A stretch of DNA of 64,000 nucleotides from Aquimarina sp. MMG016 (GTDB lineage Bacteria > Bacteroidota > Bacteroidia > Flavobacteriales > Flavobacteriaceae), in contig NZ_JAGJEA010000005.1 of NCBI RefSeq assembly GCF_018100805.1, positions 186,001 through 250,000 on the forward strand, given 5' to 3'. Position numbers and translations under genes: made by a program. Within the stretch, counting starts at the first letter, position 1; every line of letters begins with the position of its first letter. The notes below the pieces were generated by a model. It ran no database searches. It was not told where the DNA came from and saw nothing but the letters and a program-made list of their open reading frames with translations. Shown here one piece after another: positions 27,203 through 36,015 of this stretch.

Positions 27203-29314
27203 CTAGTAAAACTTAGCTCTTTTATCTTCTATTTCTGCAGCTTCTTTAAGCGCATTAAACACTCTATAACTAACTGCACCAACTTGTGTTGTTGTCGTTT
27301 GTGATGCATAGCTTAAGTATGTATCCAAACCTGCAGCAGGAGTCTTCTTGGTTACCTCGACAACATACACTCCATTATTACCAATAATCGGCTCAGAAAC
27401 TTTACCTTCTTCTAGTGCAAAAGCTGCACCTACAACTTTTGGTTCTGTTCCAGCTCCGCTTATTGTAGGAGTTTTCATATTTAGAGCAGAAGCAGTTTTT
27501 ACAGTTTGTGAATTAGCACTTGCAATAGCATCTAAAGAAGTTCCAGACACTTTATTTTTTAGAATTTCTGCTTTCTTCTCTTTGATTAAGATTGGTTTTA
27601 CTGTTGGACTAGCATCCTCAGCTTTCATAAGCCCTTTTGCAGCTTTAGCCGTCAATTGTACAACAGCATAACCATCAGTAACATCAAAACGTTTTACTTC
27701 TCCTATTTTAGATTCTTCATTAAAAGCCCATTGCACTATAGATCTTTGAGCGCCTAATCCTGGAATATTTTCATCCAATTCCTTTATTTTATTTACAGGG
27801 CGAACATCTCTTTCTTCAGTTTTAGCAACCTCTGCATAGTCACCCTCTTTTGTTGCCATTTGAAATTTAGTTGTTTTAACGAATATATCGTTAATAGTTT
27901 TTTCGCTTGGTTCAATTTTTCGGGCAATGGTAGCAACCTTTACAGCTTTTTGCTCGTTCTTTTGATCATTAATTTTGATAACATGAAATCCAAATGCAGT
28001 TTCTACTACACCTTGATCTCCTGTCTTATTATCAAAACAAAAATCATTAAATGCAGGAACCATTCTTCCCGGAGTGAAATATCCTAAATCCCCTCCCTTA
28101 TCTTTATTAGAGTTATCTGCAGAAAACTGACTTGCTAGAGCTTCAAATTTACTACCATCTAATTTTATAACGCTAGCTATACTATCTGCTAGGGTTTTTG
28201 CTTCTTCTTTAGTTCTTTTTGTTTCTCCAGCAGTACTAAGCCCTTCCCAAGAAACAAGAACATGACTTGCTTTTACAGAATCTGGCATTTGCTTGTGCGC
28301 AACAATTCTTGATACTTTAATAAATTCACCATCCTTATATGGTCCGAAAACCTCTCCTACCGGAATATTATATAATGTATCCGCTACAGTAGCTGGTAAA
28401 TCTTTTTTAAACACAAAACGATCATCATACTGTAATGCAGAATTTTGACTTACGTACCCTTCAACATCTTTTGTGTTTTTAAACCCTAAAATAGAATCAT
28501 TAGAATTCGTAGCAGAATTAAAATCAATCCTATCATCTAACAACTTCGTCACTTCAGTCATAATCGCATCTTCATCCTCTTTACTAGCTTCTTCTTTAAA
28601 AAACACGTAACGAATACTTCTAGTTGCTTCAGCTTCATAGCTATCTGGGTTTTTAGCTATATAAGCTTCGATCTCTGCATCAGAAACTTTTACATCTGCA
28701 TCAGGAATACTTGAAAACGGAAGCTGAACATATTTAATATCTACATTATCATTCTCCATTTTATAAGCTATCTCACCCTCTTTTAGTGTAGCCCCAACTC
28801 CTGCTTTAATCATAGTAAGATATGTCTGCTCTTTTGCTGACTCTCCAAGCGTATTTTCATAATTCAACCATTGTTGATACCCAGCGGTTCCCTTAACGCT
28901 TGCTACATATTCACTCATTTTACCTTTATCAAAAACTCCTGCATCATTTTGGAATGTAGGATTGTTAGCCAGCGCTTCTTCTAAAGCTTCGTTTAACTGA
29001 TCTTTTCCTACAGTAATCCCCAGCTCTTCGAACTGTTCTGCATACACTGCTTTTTTCACAAACTGATTCCACACACTATTTACTACTTGGATTGTAGACC
29101 CTCCTCTGTAATTAGCAGAAGCTGCCTCTACCTCTTTTGCAAATTCTGTTCTATCAATATCATCACCATTGATTGTTGCAATCGTGTTTTGAGCCTTCTG
29201 AGAAATAAATCCTCCATTACGAATCACGTCTGCTAATACAAATGAGAATAAAGCTAATGCGATAATCACGATTAGAAAAACGGAACGTTGTCTGATTTTA
29301 TTTAAAACTGCCAT
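27203..29314 (-). CDS. ppiD: PpiD-type peptidylprolyl isomerase/periplasmic chaperone
   Basis: A 703-residue membrane-anchored folding factor with a single N-terminal transmembrane helix (VFLIVIIALALFSFVLADVI, residues 12-31), a SurA-like N-terminal chaperone region, and a central parvulin domain at about residues 345-455 (KASHVLVSWEG, then GGDLGYFTPGRMVPAFNDFCFD and ETAFGFHVIKI). A second, degenerate region follows to the C-terminus. It helps outer-membrane and secreted proteins fold as they leave the Sec channel. It has its own -7 box at 29331-29338 and a 243-base gap upstream. Confidence 0.9.
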   Translation of the reverse strand: MAVLNKIRQRSVFLIVIIALALFSFVLADVIRNGGFISQKAQNTIATINGDDIDRTEFAKEVEAASANYRGGSTIQVVNSVWNQFVKKAVYAEQFEELGITVGKDQLNEALEEALANNPTFQNDAGVFDKGKMSEYVASVKGTAGYQQWLNYENTLGESAKEQTYLTMIKAGVGATLKEGEIAYKMENDNVDIKYVQLPFSSIPDADVKVSDAEIEAYIAKNPDSYEAEATRSIRYVFFKEEASKEDEDAIMTEVTKLLDDRIDFNSATNSNDSILGFKNTKDVEGYVSQNSALQYDDRFVFKKDLPATVADTLYNIPVGEVFGPYKDGEFIKVSRIVAHKQMPDSVKASHVLVSWEGLSTAGETKRTKEEAKTLADSIASVIKLDGSKFEALASQFSADNSNKDKGGDLGYFTPGRMVPAFNDFCFDNKTGDQGVVETAFGFHVIKINDQKNEQKAVKVATIARKIEPSEKTINDIFVKTTKFQMATKEGDYAEVAKTEERDVRPVNKIKELDENIPGLGAQRSIVQWAFNEESKIGEVKRFDVTDGYAVVQLTAKAAKGLMKAEDASPTVKPILIKEKKAEILKNKVSGTSLDAIASANSQTVKTASALNMKTPTISGAGTEPKVVGAAFALEEGKVSEPIIGNNGVYVVEVTKKTPAAGLDTYLSYASQTTTTQVGAVSYRVFNALKEAAEIEDKRAKFY

Positions 29315-29330
29315 TGTAAGTTAATTTATT

Positions 29331-29338
29331 CAAATATA
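29331..29338 (-). promoter_or_regulatory. -7 box of ppiD (TATATTTG)
   Basis: Perfect TAnnTTTG match on the minus strand, 17 bases before the ATG of ppiD. The rest of the gap (29339-29557) shows a 14-base direct repeat TTTTATCAAAAAAA at 29451 and 29474 and nothing else. Confidence 0.5.
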
Positions 29339-29557
29339 GTGGGCGAAAATACCATTTTATTAGAATAATACCAATTAAAAATATGAAAGTCTTTTGAAGT
29401 TTTTTTGCTTTATAAATTAGATAGTTTTAAGCATCAATCCTAAAAGGACATTTTATCAAAAAAATGAATACTTTTTTATCAAAAAAACCTTTTAAACAAT
29501 TAAAGAAATTAAACTAGCAAAGGATTACAAAACACTGAGTCGCAATTATGAAGAAGG

Positions 29558-30847
29558 TCAATCTTCTGGAATTACTTTTAATTCTACTATTTCAATTTTA
29601 GTATTAGAAGTCTCGACAATATTAATATTAAAGGAATTTATATTAACTCTATCTCCTTTTTCAGGAATTTCTTCAGTATGATTAACAATCATACCTCCTA
29701 AGGTTTCATAGTTTTCACTCTCGGGTAAATTCAATTTATAAGCTTCATTGATATAGTCCACTTCCATTCTTGCAGAAAAACGATAATGATTTTCCGCTAA
29801 CTGTTCCTCAATCAGTGCTATCGAATCATGTTCATCTTCAATTTCGCCAAAAAGCTCTTCGACAATATCTTCTACAGTGATAATACCACTGGTACCACCA
29901 TACTCATCGATAACCACTGCCATACTTTTATGTTTCTTAGTCAGAAGATTAAGAACGTCTTTTACATACATTGTTTCAGGCACAAAAACTACTGGTATTA
30001 AGATTGACCTTAATGATTTTGGCTTCTTAAATAACTCAAATGAATGTACATATCCTATAATATCATCGACTGTAACATCAAACACCAATATTTTTGACAA
30101 CCCTGTGTCAATAAAAAGTTTACTAGCCTCTTCTATGGACTGTGATTTATCAATAGCCACAATCTCTGTACGGGGTATCATAACCTCTCTGGATTTTACA
30201 TCTGAAAACTCCAAGGCATTCTGAAAAATTTGAATTTCACTATCAATTTCATCATGCTCTTCTACGGTTTCCATCTGCTCCGTAATATAATCCCCTAATT
30301 CTGTTTTACTAAATGCAAGCTGAACTTCATCTCCATTAGTTTTTAGAAATTTTCTCAATACAAAATCCGAAATCCAAATCACAAACGATGATATCGGAGA
30401 AAAAAGCCAATAAAAGATATAGGCTGGAAAAGAAAATACCTTTAATAAGGTATTAGAATATATTTGGAAGAAGACTTTAGGCAAAAATTCTGCTGTTAGC
30501 AGTATAATAACTGTAGATATTACTGTTTGTGTTAACAGGCTAAGGTCTGCGAATAAATAGTCTAAAACCCAAAGGCCTGTTGGCATTAAAGACTGAAACG
30601 AATTCATTAATAATTCACCCATATAATACCCATATACGACTAGAGCAATATTATTACCCACTAACATTGTCGCAATAAATTTAGAAGGCTTTTTAGTTAA
30701 TCGTTTGAGTATACCAGCAAGAAAACCACCTTGTTTTTTTTCAATCTCAATATGGATTTTATTAGAAGAAACATAAGCTATTTCCATCCCTGAAAAAAAA
30801 GCAGAAAGAATAAGGGAAAGAATAATGACCGTAATCTGCAGTTCCAT
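29558..30847 (-). CDS. CNNM/CBS/CorC_HlyC protein (hemolysin family, putative metal or gliding-related transporter)
   Basis: A 429-residue protein with an N-terminal CNNM membrane domain (about residues 1-195, four hydrophobic segments including VIILSLILSAFFSGMEIAYVSS), two CBS motifs (REVMIPRTEIVAIDKSQ and VPETMYVKDVLNLLTKKHKSMAVVIDEYGGTSGIITVEDIVEELFGEIEDEHD), and the CorC_HlyC domain at the end. Relatives are linked to magnesium or cobalt efflux; the name hemolysin is historical. Its start shares one base with the stop of the 65-residue membrane protein (TAATG), so it is the last gene of the coaX operon. Confidence 0.9.
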   Translation of the reverse strand: MELQITVIILSLILSAFFSGMEIAYVSSNKIHIEIEKKQGGFLAGILKRLTKKPSKFIATMLVGNNIALVVYGYYMGELLMNSFQSLMPTGLWVLDYLFADLSLLTQTVISTVIILLTAEFLPKVFFQIYSNTLLKVFSFPAYIFYWLFSPISSFVIWISDFVLRKFLKTNGDEVQLAFSKTELGDYITEQMETVEEHDEIDSEIQIFQNALEFSDVKSREVMIPRTEIVAIDKSQSIEEASKLFIDTGLSKILVFDVTVDDIIGYVHSFELFKKPKSLRSILIPVVFVPETMYVKDVLNLLTKKHKSMAVVIDEYGGTSGIITVEDIVEELFGEIEDEHDSIALIEEQLAENHYRFSARMEVDYINEAYKLNLPESENYETLGGMIVNHTEEIPEKGDRVNINSFNINIVETSNTKIEIVELKVIPED

Positions 30848-31044
30848 TATCGGTCTTTGTTGTTTGCTTCGAATCGTTTACGAAAGCTTCTTTTGAAGAA
30901 ATACATAAATATTGCTACTCCTGCAAAACAAAGGTATAATATGCTTCTACCACCTTCTTGACCCCATTCTGCATATGCCTGGTAAAGAAATAACACCATT
31001 ACCGCCAGATATGCAAATTCAAAAAATCTAGATACTTTTTTCAT
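30847..31044 (-). CDS. Small two-helix membrane protein
   Basis: A 65-residue protein with two hydrophobic helices (FAYLAVMVLFLYQAYAEW and ILYLCFAGVAIFMYFF) and a basic tail (KRSFRKRFEANNKDR). It lies between lptC and the CNNM protein, sharing one base with the latter (TAATG) and eight bases away from lptC. Genes of this size are kept in this position in Flavobacteriia. No function is known. Confidence 0.75.
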   Translation of the reverse strand: MKKVSRFFEFAYLAVMVLFLYQAYAEWGQEGGRSILYLCFAGVAIFMYFFKRSFRKRFEANNKDR

Positions 31045-31052
31045 ATTATTTT

Positions 31053-31610
31053 TTATTCCTCTATAAACATCACTCCTTCATTGATGCGCGAATTCAAGAT
31101 AGTAAAATCTTGATTAGCATCAAAACCATCTGCTTCATTTGTAGCGCCATCCGGCAATCTACTTTTATAAGGGAGATCGGTAAAAACCCAATTAATATTT
31201 TGATCCCAATATAGTTGTTGAGCTTGTAGATGCGTACTATCTGCAGTTTTAATATCTACATTGCCACGCATATCAATAAGTCCCGTTTTTTCATAAGAAA
31301 CAGCATAGTCTGAAGTCACTACACTTACTCCACCATCTTTATCAATCATATCCAAGACAATTCCATCAGGAAACTCCCAATACCCAAAATCGCTATTGGT
31401 AAAATCTAAAATCCTTGGAGCTTTAAGAATTGCTGTTAATCTTCCTGAGTCCGTATACTTCAGGTTAATTTCAAAACCTTCAGCAATAGGCGCATCTTCA
31501 GAAATCAGGTTCTTTTTAGTTTTTTTCTCTTTCGATTGACATGAAAAAAACAATGTCACAGCAAGCACTGTGACAAAGTTTAATATGATATTCAACCTGT
31601 TGTTTCGCAT
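31053..31610 (-). CDS. lptC: LPS export periplasmic protein LptC
   Basis: A 185-residue lipoprotein-like protein (lipobox TLFFSC) with the LptC beta-jellyroll pattern (YTDSGRLTAILKAPRILDF, DMIDKDGGVSVVTSDYAVSYEKTGLIDMRGNVDIKTADSTHLQAQQLYWDQNINWVFTD). LptC bridges the inner-membrane LptBFG exporter and periplasmic LptA. E. coli LptC has a membrane helix, while Bacteroidota forms often have a lipobox. Its start overlaps the stop of the upstream TPR gene by one base (TAATG). Confidence 0.87.
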   Translation of the reverse strand: MRNNRLNIILNFVTVLAVTLFFSCQSKEKKTKKNLISEDAPIAEGFEINLKYTDSGRLTAILKAPRILDFTNSDFGYWEFPDGIVLDMIDKDGGVSVVTSDYAVSYEKTGLIDMRGNVDIKTADSTHLQAQQLYWDQNINWVFTDLPYKSRLPDGATNEADGFDANQDFTILNSRINEGVMFIEE

Positions 31611-32980
31611 TATAGTTTAGGAACTCTTACAGTTTCTCCTATCCAACATCCGATTTTTACAGTTTTTATTTCCGGATTATTAAAGATATCTGTCTTAGAA
31701 GGAGCCTTAGCTTTATAATTAGCTGCCGTTTTAGAAGCAGTAGATTTTAAACTTGGATCCACTTTTCCTGCTCTTCTTGCATAGTTCTCAGCTAACCAAT
31801 ACACTGCTCTTTTGCTAAATACATCATCTCCACAACTATTAGCACTACTGGCAATCATACTTGCGATTCTAAGGTAACAAACACCCATAGAAGGCTTTTG
31901 TTTCAATGCTTTTCTATAGTATGATCTTGCTTTTCCTTTGCTTCCTTGCTTCTTCATTACCTCTCCAATCTTAAAGTATACTTTAGCTTTATCACTAGCT
32001 TTAGTTTCTAACTCAGCAGACTGGTTAAAATATTTTAAAGCTACAGAAGTCTTTTTATCCTTTAATGCTAATATCCCAAGATAGTATGCAGTTTTAGCTG
32101 AAGGCTCTAGATTATGCTGAGACTCTACTAACTTAAAGAATAATGGATCGTCAGTACATTCTTTTGAATACATTCTTCTAGAGGCACTTTTTACCCAATT
32201 GATATCACTTTTCTTAGCATCGAACTGAGTATTATACAAAGGAATCAAGTTTTTACAGTCTGCCAATTCTCCTAGCTTCTGATTAACCCCAGCTTTTACT
32301 TTACTATAGTTAGATAAAATTATACCAGATCTTTTAAGTTTCTTTTTTTCTTTGTTGCTTAATTGAGTCCCTGATTCTTCTTTTTCAGTTAATTCAGAAA
32401 TAGTTTTTGCTTTTTCACTTTCTTCGTTTTCGATTTTTTCGATAACATCATCATAAAGGTCAAAAACATCCTGAATTCCCTTTTTACCCTCGCCGTGAAG
32501 ATCTACTAATAAAGAGAAATATGTATAAACATTTTTTGGGTTACTTACATTAGCTTTATCTTCTGTCCAGGCTTTATGAAACTCAGCATACTGAGTCTCT
32601 TTTGTACCGATCTTATTATCATGCATCAACTGACCAATACTTGCGTGCATATCACCAATCTTAGTTTTTGCAGGAAAATATTGCTTACGTTCTTTCCAAA
32701 GTGCGATCATATCATTTGCTAAAGCATTTTTCTGACCAGCTTCTGCTTTTTTATATTTAGCAGCTAATAATTTTTGACCAAACTGAAAAGTTGCCACACT
32801 ATACGTAGGACATTCTTTTCTTACTTTCCATAAAGGCGCTTCCGCCGCTTCATAGTTCTTTACTTTTGCATGTTCATAGGCTATAGATGCAGTAGTTGCA
32901 CAGTCAGTAGCCTGAGCAGTAATAGTTGCTGTACTTAAAACCAATCCCGCCGCTATCGTATATAAAACTTTAGTATTCAT
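31610..32980 (-). CDS. Secreted tetratricopeptide-repeat protein
   Basis: A 456-residue protein with a cleavable signal peptide (VLYTIAAGLVLSTATITAQA) and TPR-like helix pairs, clearest near residues 305-375 (AKTAYYLGILALKDKKTSVALKYFNQSAELE, then KVYFKIGEVMKKQGSKGKARSYYRKALKQKPSMGVCYLRIA). A charged helical stretch lies near residues 175-225. It is periplasmic and probably a scaffold. It sits between an outer-membrane protein and lptC, which suggests envelope biogenesis, but the exact partner is unknown. Confidence 0.82.
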   Translation of the reverse strand: MNTKVLYTIAAGLVLSTATITAQATDCATTASIAYEHAKVKNYEAAEAPLWKVRKECPTYSVATFQFGQKLLAAKYKKAEAGQKNALANDMIALWKERKQYFPAKTKIGDMHASIGQLMHDNKIGTKETQYAEFHKAWTEDKANVSNPKNVYTYFSLLVDLHGEGKKGIQDVFDLYDDVIEKIENEESEKAKTISELTEKEESGTQLSNKEKKKLKRSGIILSNYSKVKAGVNQKLGELADCKNLIPLYNTQFDAKKSDINWVKSASRRMYSKECTDDPLFFKLVESQHNLEPSAKTAYYLGILALKDKKTSVALKYFNQSAELETKASDKAKVYFKIGEVMKKQGSKGKARSYYRKALKQKPSMGVCYLRIASMIASSANSCGDDVFSKRAVYWLAENYARRAGKVDPSLKSTASKTAANYKAKAPSKTDIFNNPEIKTVKIGCWIGETVRVPKL

Positions 32981-32998
32981 AGCTGTATTAAATTGTAG

Positions 32999-34243
32999 TT
33001 AATTAAATTTTATTTTTCTAAACCATTGGTCATTTAAAGACAAACTTATTGAAAAATTGAAAAAATCTTCTCTTACTAATCCAAAATCTGTTTTTCCTCG
33101 TTGTCCGTATTCAAAACCTAGATTGGCATTAGAAAACAAGTTGCCGACCGGTAAGCCTACTCCAAAAGATATGCCAAACTCATCAATAGACTGTCCGTTG
33201 ATGTTTAAACCTGTTTCTTCATATCGAAAACCTGCTCGATATACCACTCTTTTAAAATAACTGGTTAGTGAATTATATTTAGGTAAATAATATCCCCCTA
33301 ATTTAAATTCTGATGCGTTTTTATAAGATACATTATCATTGGTAAACGACCTATTTGTAAAATCCCCATTATCCTTATACACATATTCTGCTCCAACAAA
33401 CCATTTTTTTGGATCACCGATTCCACTACCAAATTTAAGTTCTGCAGGCAAATCAAGGTTACGATCCGCAATTTCTATTTCTTGTCGATCAATAACAGCT
33501 TCCTGACCATTAGACCCAATCGTTATAGTGGCTAATTCTCTAGAATTAGCTGACGACAAGTTAAAAGATGGAGTAGATACAAGAGAGGCAATCAGCTCCA
33601 ACTTGTTATTAAGCATTTTTTTATAATTCAATCCAAATGACATGCTCACCCCTGATAAATTAGAGTCCGTTATCTCTCTAGTATCAAATTGTGAATTTGG
33701 ATCTCTAAAAATTGCTTTGTTTTCAATATTACCAAAGTTATAATTAAAATCCAGACCAACACTAAAATTCTCGTTAACTTTAAAGCCTGCAGCTACGAAA
33801 ACTTTATTCAGCCCTCCATTACCAGAGAACCTTCTTTCAGCACCATTTTCATCAAAGGAATTTAAATCATACCCTACAGAGGTAAAAGGAATAACCCCAA
33901 AGCCAAAACCAAATTTTCCTGCCGGGATTCCTATGGCTAAATAATCTAATGTAGCATTATCCGTATATGATTTAGATGCTTCATTATTTATGGCAATACT
34001 ACTATAACTTACACCAACAGTATACGTGGTAAGTCTTAATTCTCCGTAAGCAGATGGGTTTTGAAGATTTAGATGAATACTATCTGATAAAATACTCAGC
34101 CCTCCCATCGATCTGTTTTCTATCGTTCCTTTAAACTTCTGCAATCCGATTCCATAAAAAGAATAAGGCGAAGTTGTTCCTTCCTGAGCATAAGATATGC
34201 TGGTAACTATTACCAGAATGACTACTAAAATCTTCTTTATCAT
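32999..34243 (-). CDS. Outer-membrane beta-barrel protein, flavobacterial conserved
   Basis: A 414-residue protein with a signal peptide (KKILVVILVIVTSISYAQ) and alternating strand patterns typical of a barrel (YKKMLNNKLELIASLVSTPSF, YKNASEFKLGGYYLPKYN, FSNANLGFEYGQRGKTDFGLV, and a C-terminal SLNDQWFRKIKFN ending in an aromatic/polar segment). It resembles the FadL-like or OmpP1-like proteins placed next to coaX in Flavobacteriia, but a FadL signature is not clear. Its first codon overlaps the stop of coaX by four bases. Confidence 0.78.
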   Translation of the reverse strand: MIKKILVVILVIVTSISYAQEGTTSPYSFYGIGLQKFKGTIENRSMGGLSILSDSIHLNLQNPSAYGELRLTTYTVGVSYSSIAINNEASKSYTDNATLDYLAIGIPAGKFGFGFGVIPFTSVGYDLNSFDENGAERRFSGNGGLNKVFVAAGFKVNENFSVGLDFNYNFGNIENKAIFRDPNSQFDTREITDSNLSGVSMSFGLNYKKMLNNKLELIASLVSTPSFNLSSANSRELATITIGSNGQEAVIDRQEIEIADRNLDLPAELKFGSGIGDPKKWFVGAEYVYKDNGDFTNRSFTNDNVSYKNASEFKLGGYYLPKYNSLTSYFKRVVYRAGFRYEETGLNINGQSIDEFGISFGVGLPVGNLFSNANLGFEYGQRGKTDFGLVREDFFNFSISLSLNDQWFRKIKFN

Positions 34244-34971
34244 TGACTATTATTAAAAGCTAAAATGTAATTTAGTCCCTCCAATAAAAAATTAGAGGTG
34301 GCAAATATGCTATTTTTTAATCTATTAGACAAAAAATGAGCATCCCCACCGGTTAAAATAACTGTTAAATCATTATAAGTGTTGCAATATTGAGCAATTA
34401 CTCCATCTATTTCGCATAAAATTCCATTTACTACTCCAGAATGAATAGACTTTTCTGTACTATCACCAATATAATTTTCAGGTATTTTTGTTTCCAATAA
34501 GGGCAAATTTGCGGTATAATTATTTAGACTGGCATATCGCAATCGAATTCCTGGAGCAATAGCTCCTCCTAAATATTGTTCCTTGTTATTTTTAAAATCG
34601 TACGTAATACAAGTTCCTGCATCAATTATCAAAGTATTCTTCTTAGGATATTGATCTACTGCTGCTGCAACTAATGCAATTCTATCCACTCCTAAAGTGG
34701 TCGGAGTAGTATATAAATTTTCAAAAGGTATTTTTAAGGTATGATCAAGAATTAAGGTGTTAAAAAAACTACTAATTTTATTTACATCTTCTTTACTAAT
34801 GTTAGACACAGAAGATAATATAGCATTCTTGATTGCAGGATAGTCTTCCTTGACCTTATCTATAAAACCAGAAAAACCTTGTGGTTCAATGGTCTCTTTA
34901 TATACCATAGAAGATGTATCAAAAACCCCTATTTTTATATAAGTATTACCAACATCTATAACAAGATTCAT
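34240..34971 (-). CDS. coaX: Type III pantothenate kinase
   Basis: Phosphorylates pantothenate, the first step of coenzyme A synthesis. The 243-residue ASKHA-fold protein has the phosphate loop DVGNTYIKIGVF at the start, the catalytic DAGTCITYDF segment near residue 120, the GVDRIALVAAA segment and GGAIAPGIRLRYASL. Type III kinases are CoA-insensitive and need a monovalent cation. It is the first gene of the operon that continues to the CNNM protein. The upstream gap (34972-35156) contains the tRNA-Phe promoter on the other strand. Confidence 0.95.
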   Translation of the reverse strand: MNLVIDVGNTYIKIGVFDTSSMVYKETIEPQGFSGFIDKVKEDYPAIKNAILSSVSNISKEDVNKISSFFNTLILDHTLKIPFENLYTTPTTLGVDRIALVAAAVDQYPKKNTLIIDAGTCITYDFKNNKEQYLGGAIAPGIRLRYASLNNYTANLPLLETKIPENYIGDSTEKSIHSGVVNGILCEIDGVIAQYCNTYNDLTVILTGGDAHFLSNRLKNSIFATSNFLLEGLNYILAFNNSQ

Positions 34972-35110
34972 CTGTTTGCGTTTATTTCTTTAGAAGTCAG
35001 ATGAAATTAATCCATAATCGTTTTGGTTGCTATTAACCTAAATTATAGCTTATTTCATGTGATTATTCGTAAGTCGCAAAAGTACAAAACGATTTTTTTA
35101 ATTTTTTCTT

Positions 35111-35140
35111 TTGATGATTAAAAAAAGCGTTCTATATTTG
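35111..35140 (+). promoter_or_regulatory. Promoter of tRNA-Phe
   Basis: TTG at 35111-35113, a 19-base spacer, and TATATTTG at 35133-35140, a perfect Bacteroidota promoter. The tRNA begins 16 bases after the box. Confidence 0.8.
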
Positions 35141-35156
35141 CATCCGCTTACAACAA

Positions 35157-35229
35157 GGTGCCTTAGCTCAGTTGGTAGAGCAAAGGACTGAAAATCCTTG
35201 TGTCCCTGGTTCGATTCCTGGAGGCACCA
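35157..35229 (+). tRNA. tRNA-Phe (anticodon GAA)
   Basis: A 73-base cloverleaf. The acceptor arms GGTGCCT and AGGCACC pair fully. The D arm is GCTC/GAGC with loop AGTTGGTA, the anticodon arm is AAGGA CTGAAAA TCCTT with GAA at its centre, and the T arm is CCTGG TTCGATT CCTGG. The discriminator base is A and the CCA end is not encoded. A hairpin terminator follows directly. Confidence 0.98.
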
Positions 35230-35233
35230 CCTT

Positions 35234-35264
35234 AAAAACCCGAACAAATTGTTCGGGTTTTTTT
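35234..35264 (+). terminator. Terminator after tRNA-Phe
   Basis: A 12-base stem (AAAAACCCGAAC with GTTCGGGTTTTT), a five-base loop, and a run of T. It starts five bases after the tRNA end. Confidence 0.9.
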
Positions 35265-35384
35265 AATGAAATTCGACCTATACATCGTTTTATTACGAAG
35301 ATGCTGGTTTCCTAAATATAGATCGAAATCAAAATCAGGGTAATCATGAGAAAACAAGTCAAATTTATTTTTGCAAAAATTATA

Positions 35385-35681
35385 TTATTGATATAGTTTT
35401 TCTTTTCGTTTCTTTAACTGATCTTTGAGATCATCTATGGTTTCATTAATAGCATTACCAAAACTTCTTTCATCAGAAGATGCATAAATTCTCGGTCCAG
35501 GAGCGCTTAATCGAATTCCGCATATATGACCTGAATCATCATTTTTGCTTTCTCTTTTAAAGAACACATCTCCTCTGATCACAAAAGGATATTGATTATA
35601 AAGCTTGTCCATTTTCTTATTTACATATGACTCCAAAGAGTCGCTAGCTTTAACATTCACGTATTCAAAGATTGTTTTCAT
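35385..35681 (-). CDS. Ribosome hibernation-promoting factor, short form
   Basis: A 98-residue HPF/RaiA (YfiA) family protein. The beta-alpha-beta-beta-beta-alpha layout is visible (EYVNVKASDSLESYVNKKMDKLYNQYPFVIRGDVFFKRE, then HICGIRLSAPGPRIYASSDERSFGNAINETIDDLKDQLKKRKEKL). It binds the 30S subunit in the decoding channel in stationary phase. It lacks the C-terminal dimerisation domain of long HPF. It faces the tRNA and has a 55-base gap from the small upstream gene. Confidence 0.87.
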   Translation of the reverse strand: MKTIFEYVNVKASDSLESYVNKKMDKLYNQYPFVIRGDVFFKRESKNDDSGHICGIRLSAPGPRIYASSDERSFGNAINETIDDLKDQLKKRKEKLYQ

Positions 35682-35736
35682 TTACATTCATTCGTTAGGC
35701 AATTCATTTAAAGAATCAATTAGGTTATTTAAAAAA

Positions 35737-35970
35737 CTAAATACTACTTCTTACAATTCCTTTTAGACGTTTTTCAATTTTTCGTTTCTTAACAGTCACC
35801 AATTTCATTACTTCCATTAGTTTAGGATCTTTGGTCTTTTTATAAATCTCATTAATTTTCAGAACTAATATTTTTGCTTCTCTTGATGCAGAAATCCTAT
35901 CACTAAAAGTCATATGAGCCATTTTTCTTTTTTCGAATTCCAATGCTTTTTCCACTAACTCCATAATCAA
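35737..35970 (-). CDS. Small basic helical protein of unknown function
   Basis: A 77-residue protein, highly charged and predicted helical (KALEFEKRKMAHMTFSDRISASREAKILVLKINEIYKKTKDPKLMEVM, ending KKRKIEKRLKGIVRSSI). No cysteine, signal peptide or membrane segment. The start may be the first methionine or the third codon (MELVEKALE). It lies between the hibernation factor and the prohibitin-like gene; a nucleic-acid-binding role would fit the charge but is not supported by a motif. Confidence 0.65.
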   Translation of the reverse strand: MIMELVEKALEFEKRKMAHMTFSDRISASREAKILVLKINEIYKKTKDPKLMEVMKLVTVKKRKIEKRLKGIVRSSI

Positions 35971-36015
35971 GTTTTTAAAAATTTATTTAACAATAATTAT
36001 TACTACTATTTTTTA

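Noticed and set aside
29451-29487. Direct repeat TTTTATCAAAAAAA (two copies, 23 bases apart) upstream of ppiD
   Set aside because: It is low-complexity A/T sequence; similar text also occurs near 3625, and it may arise by chance.
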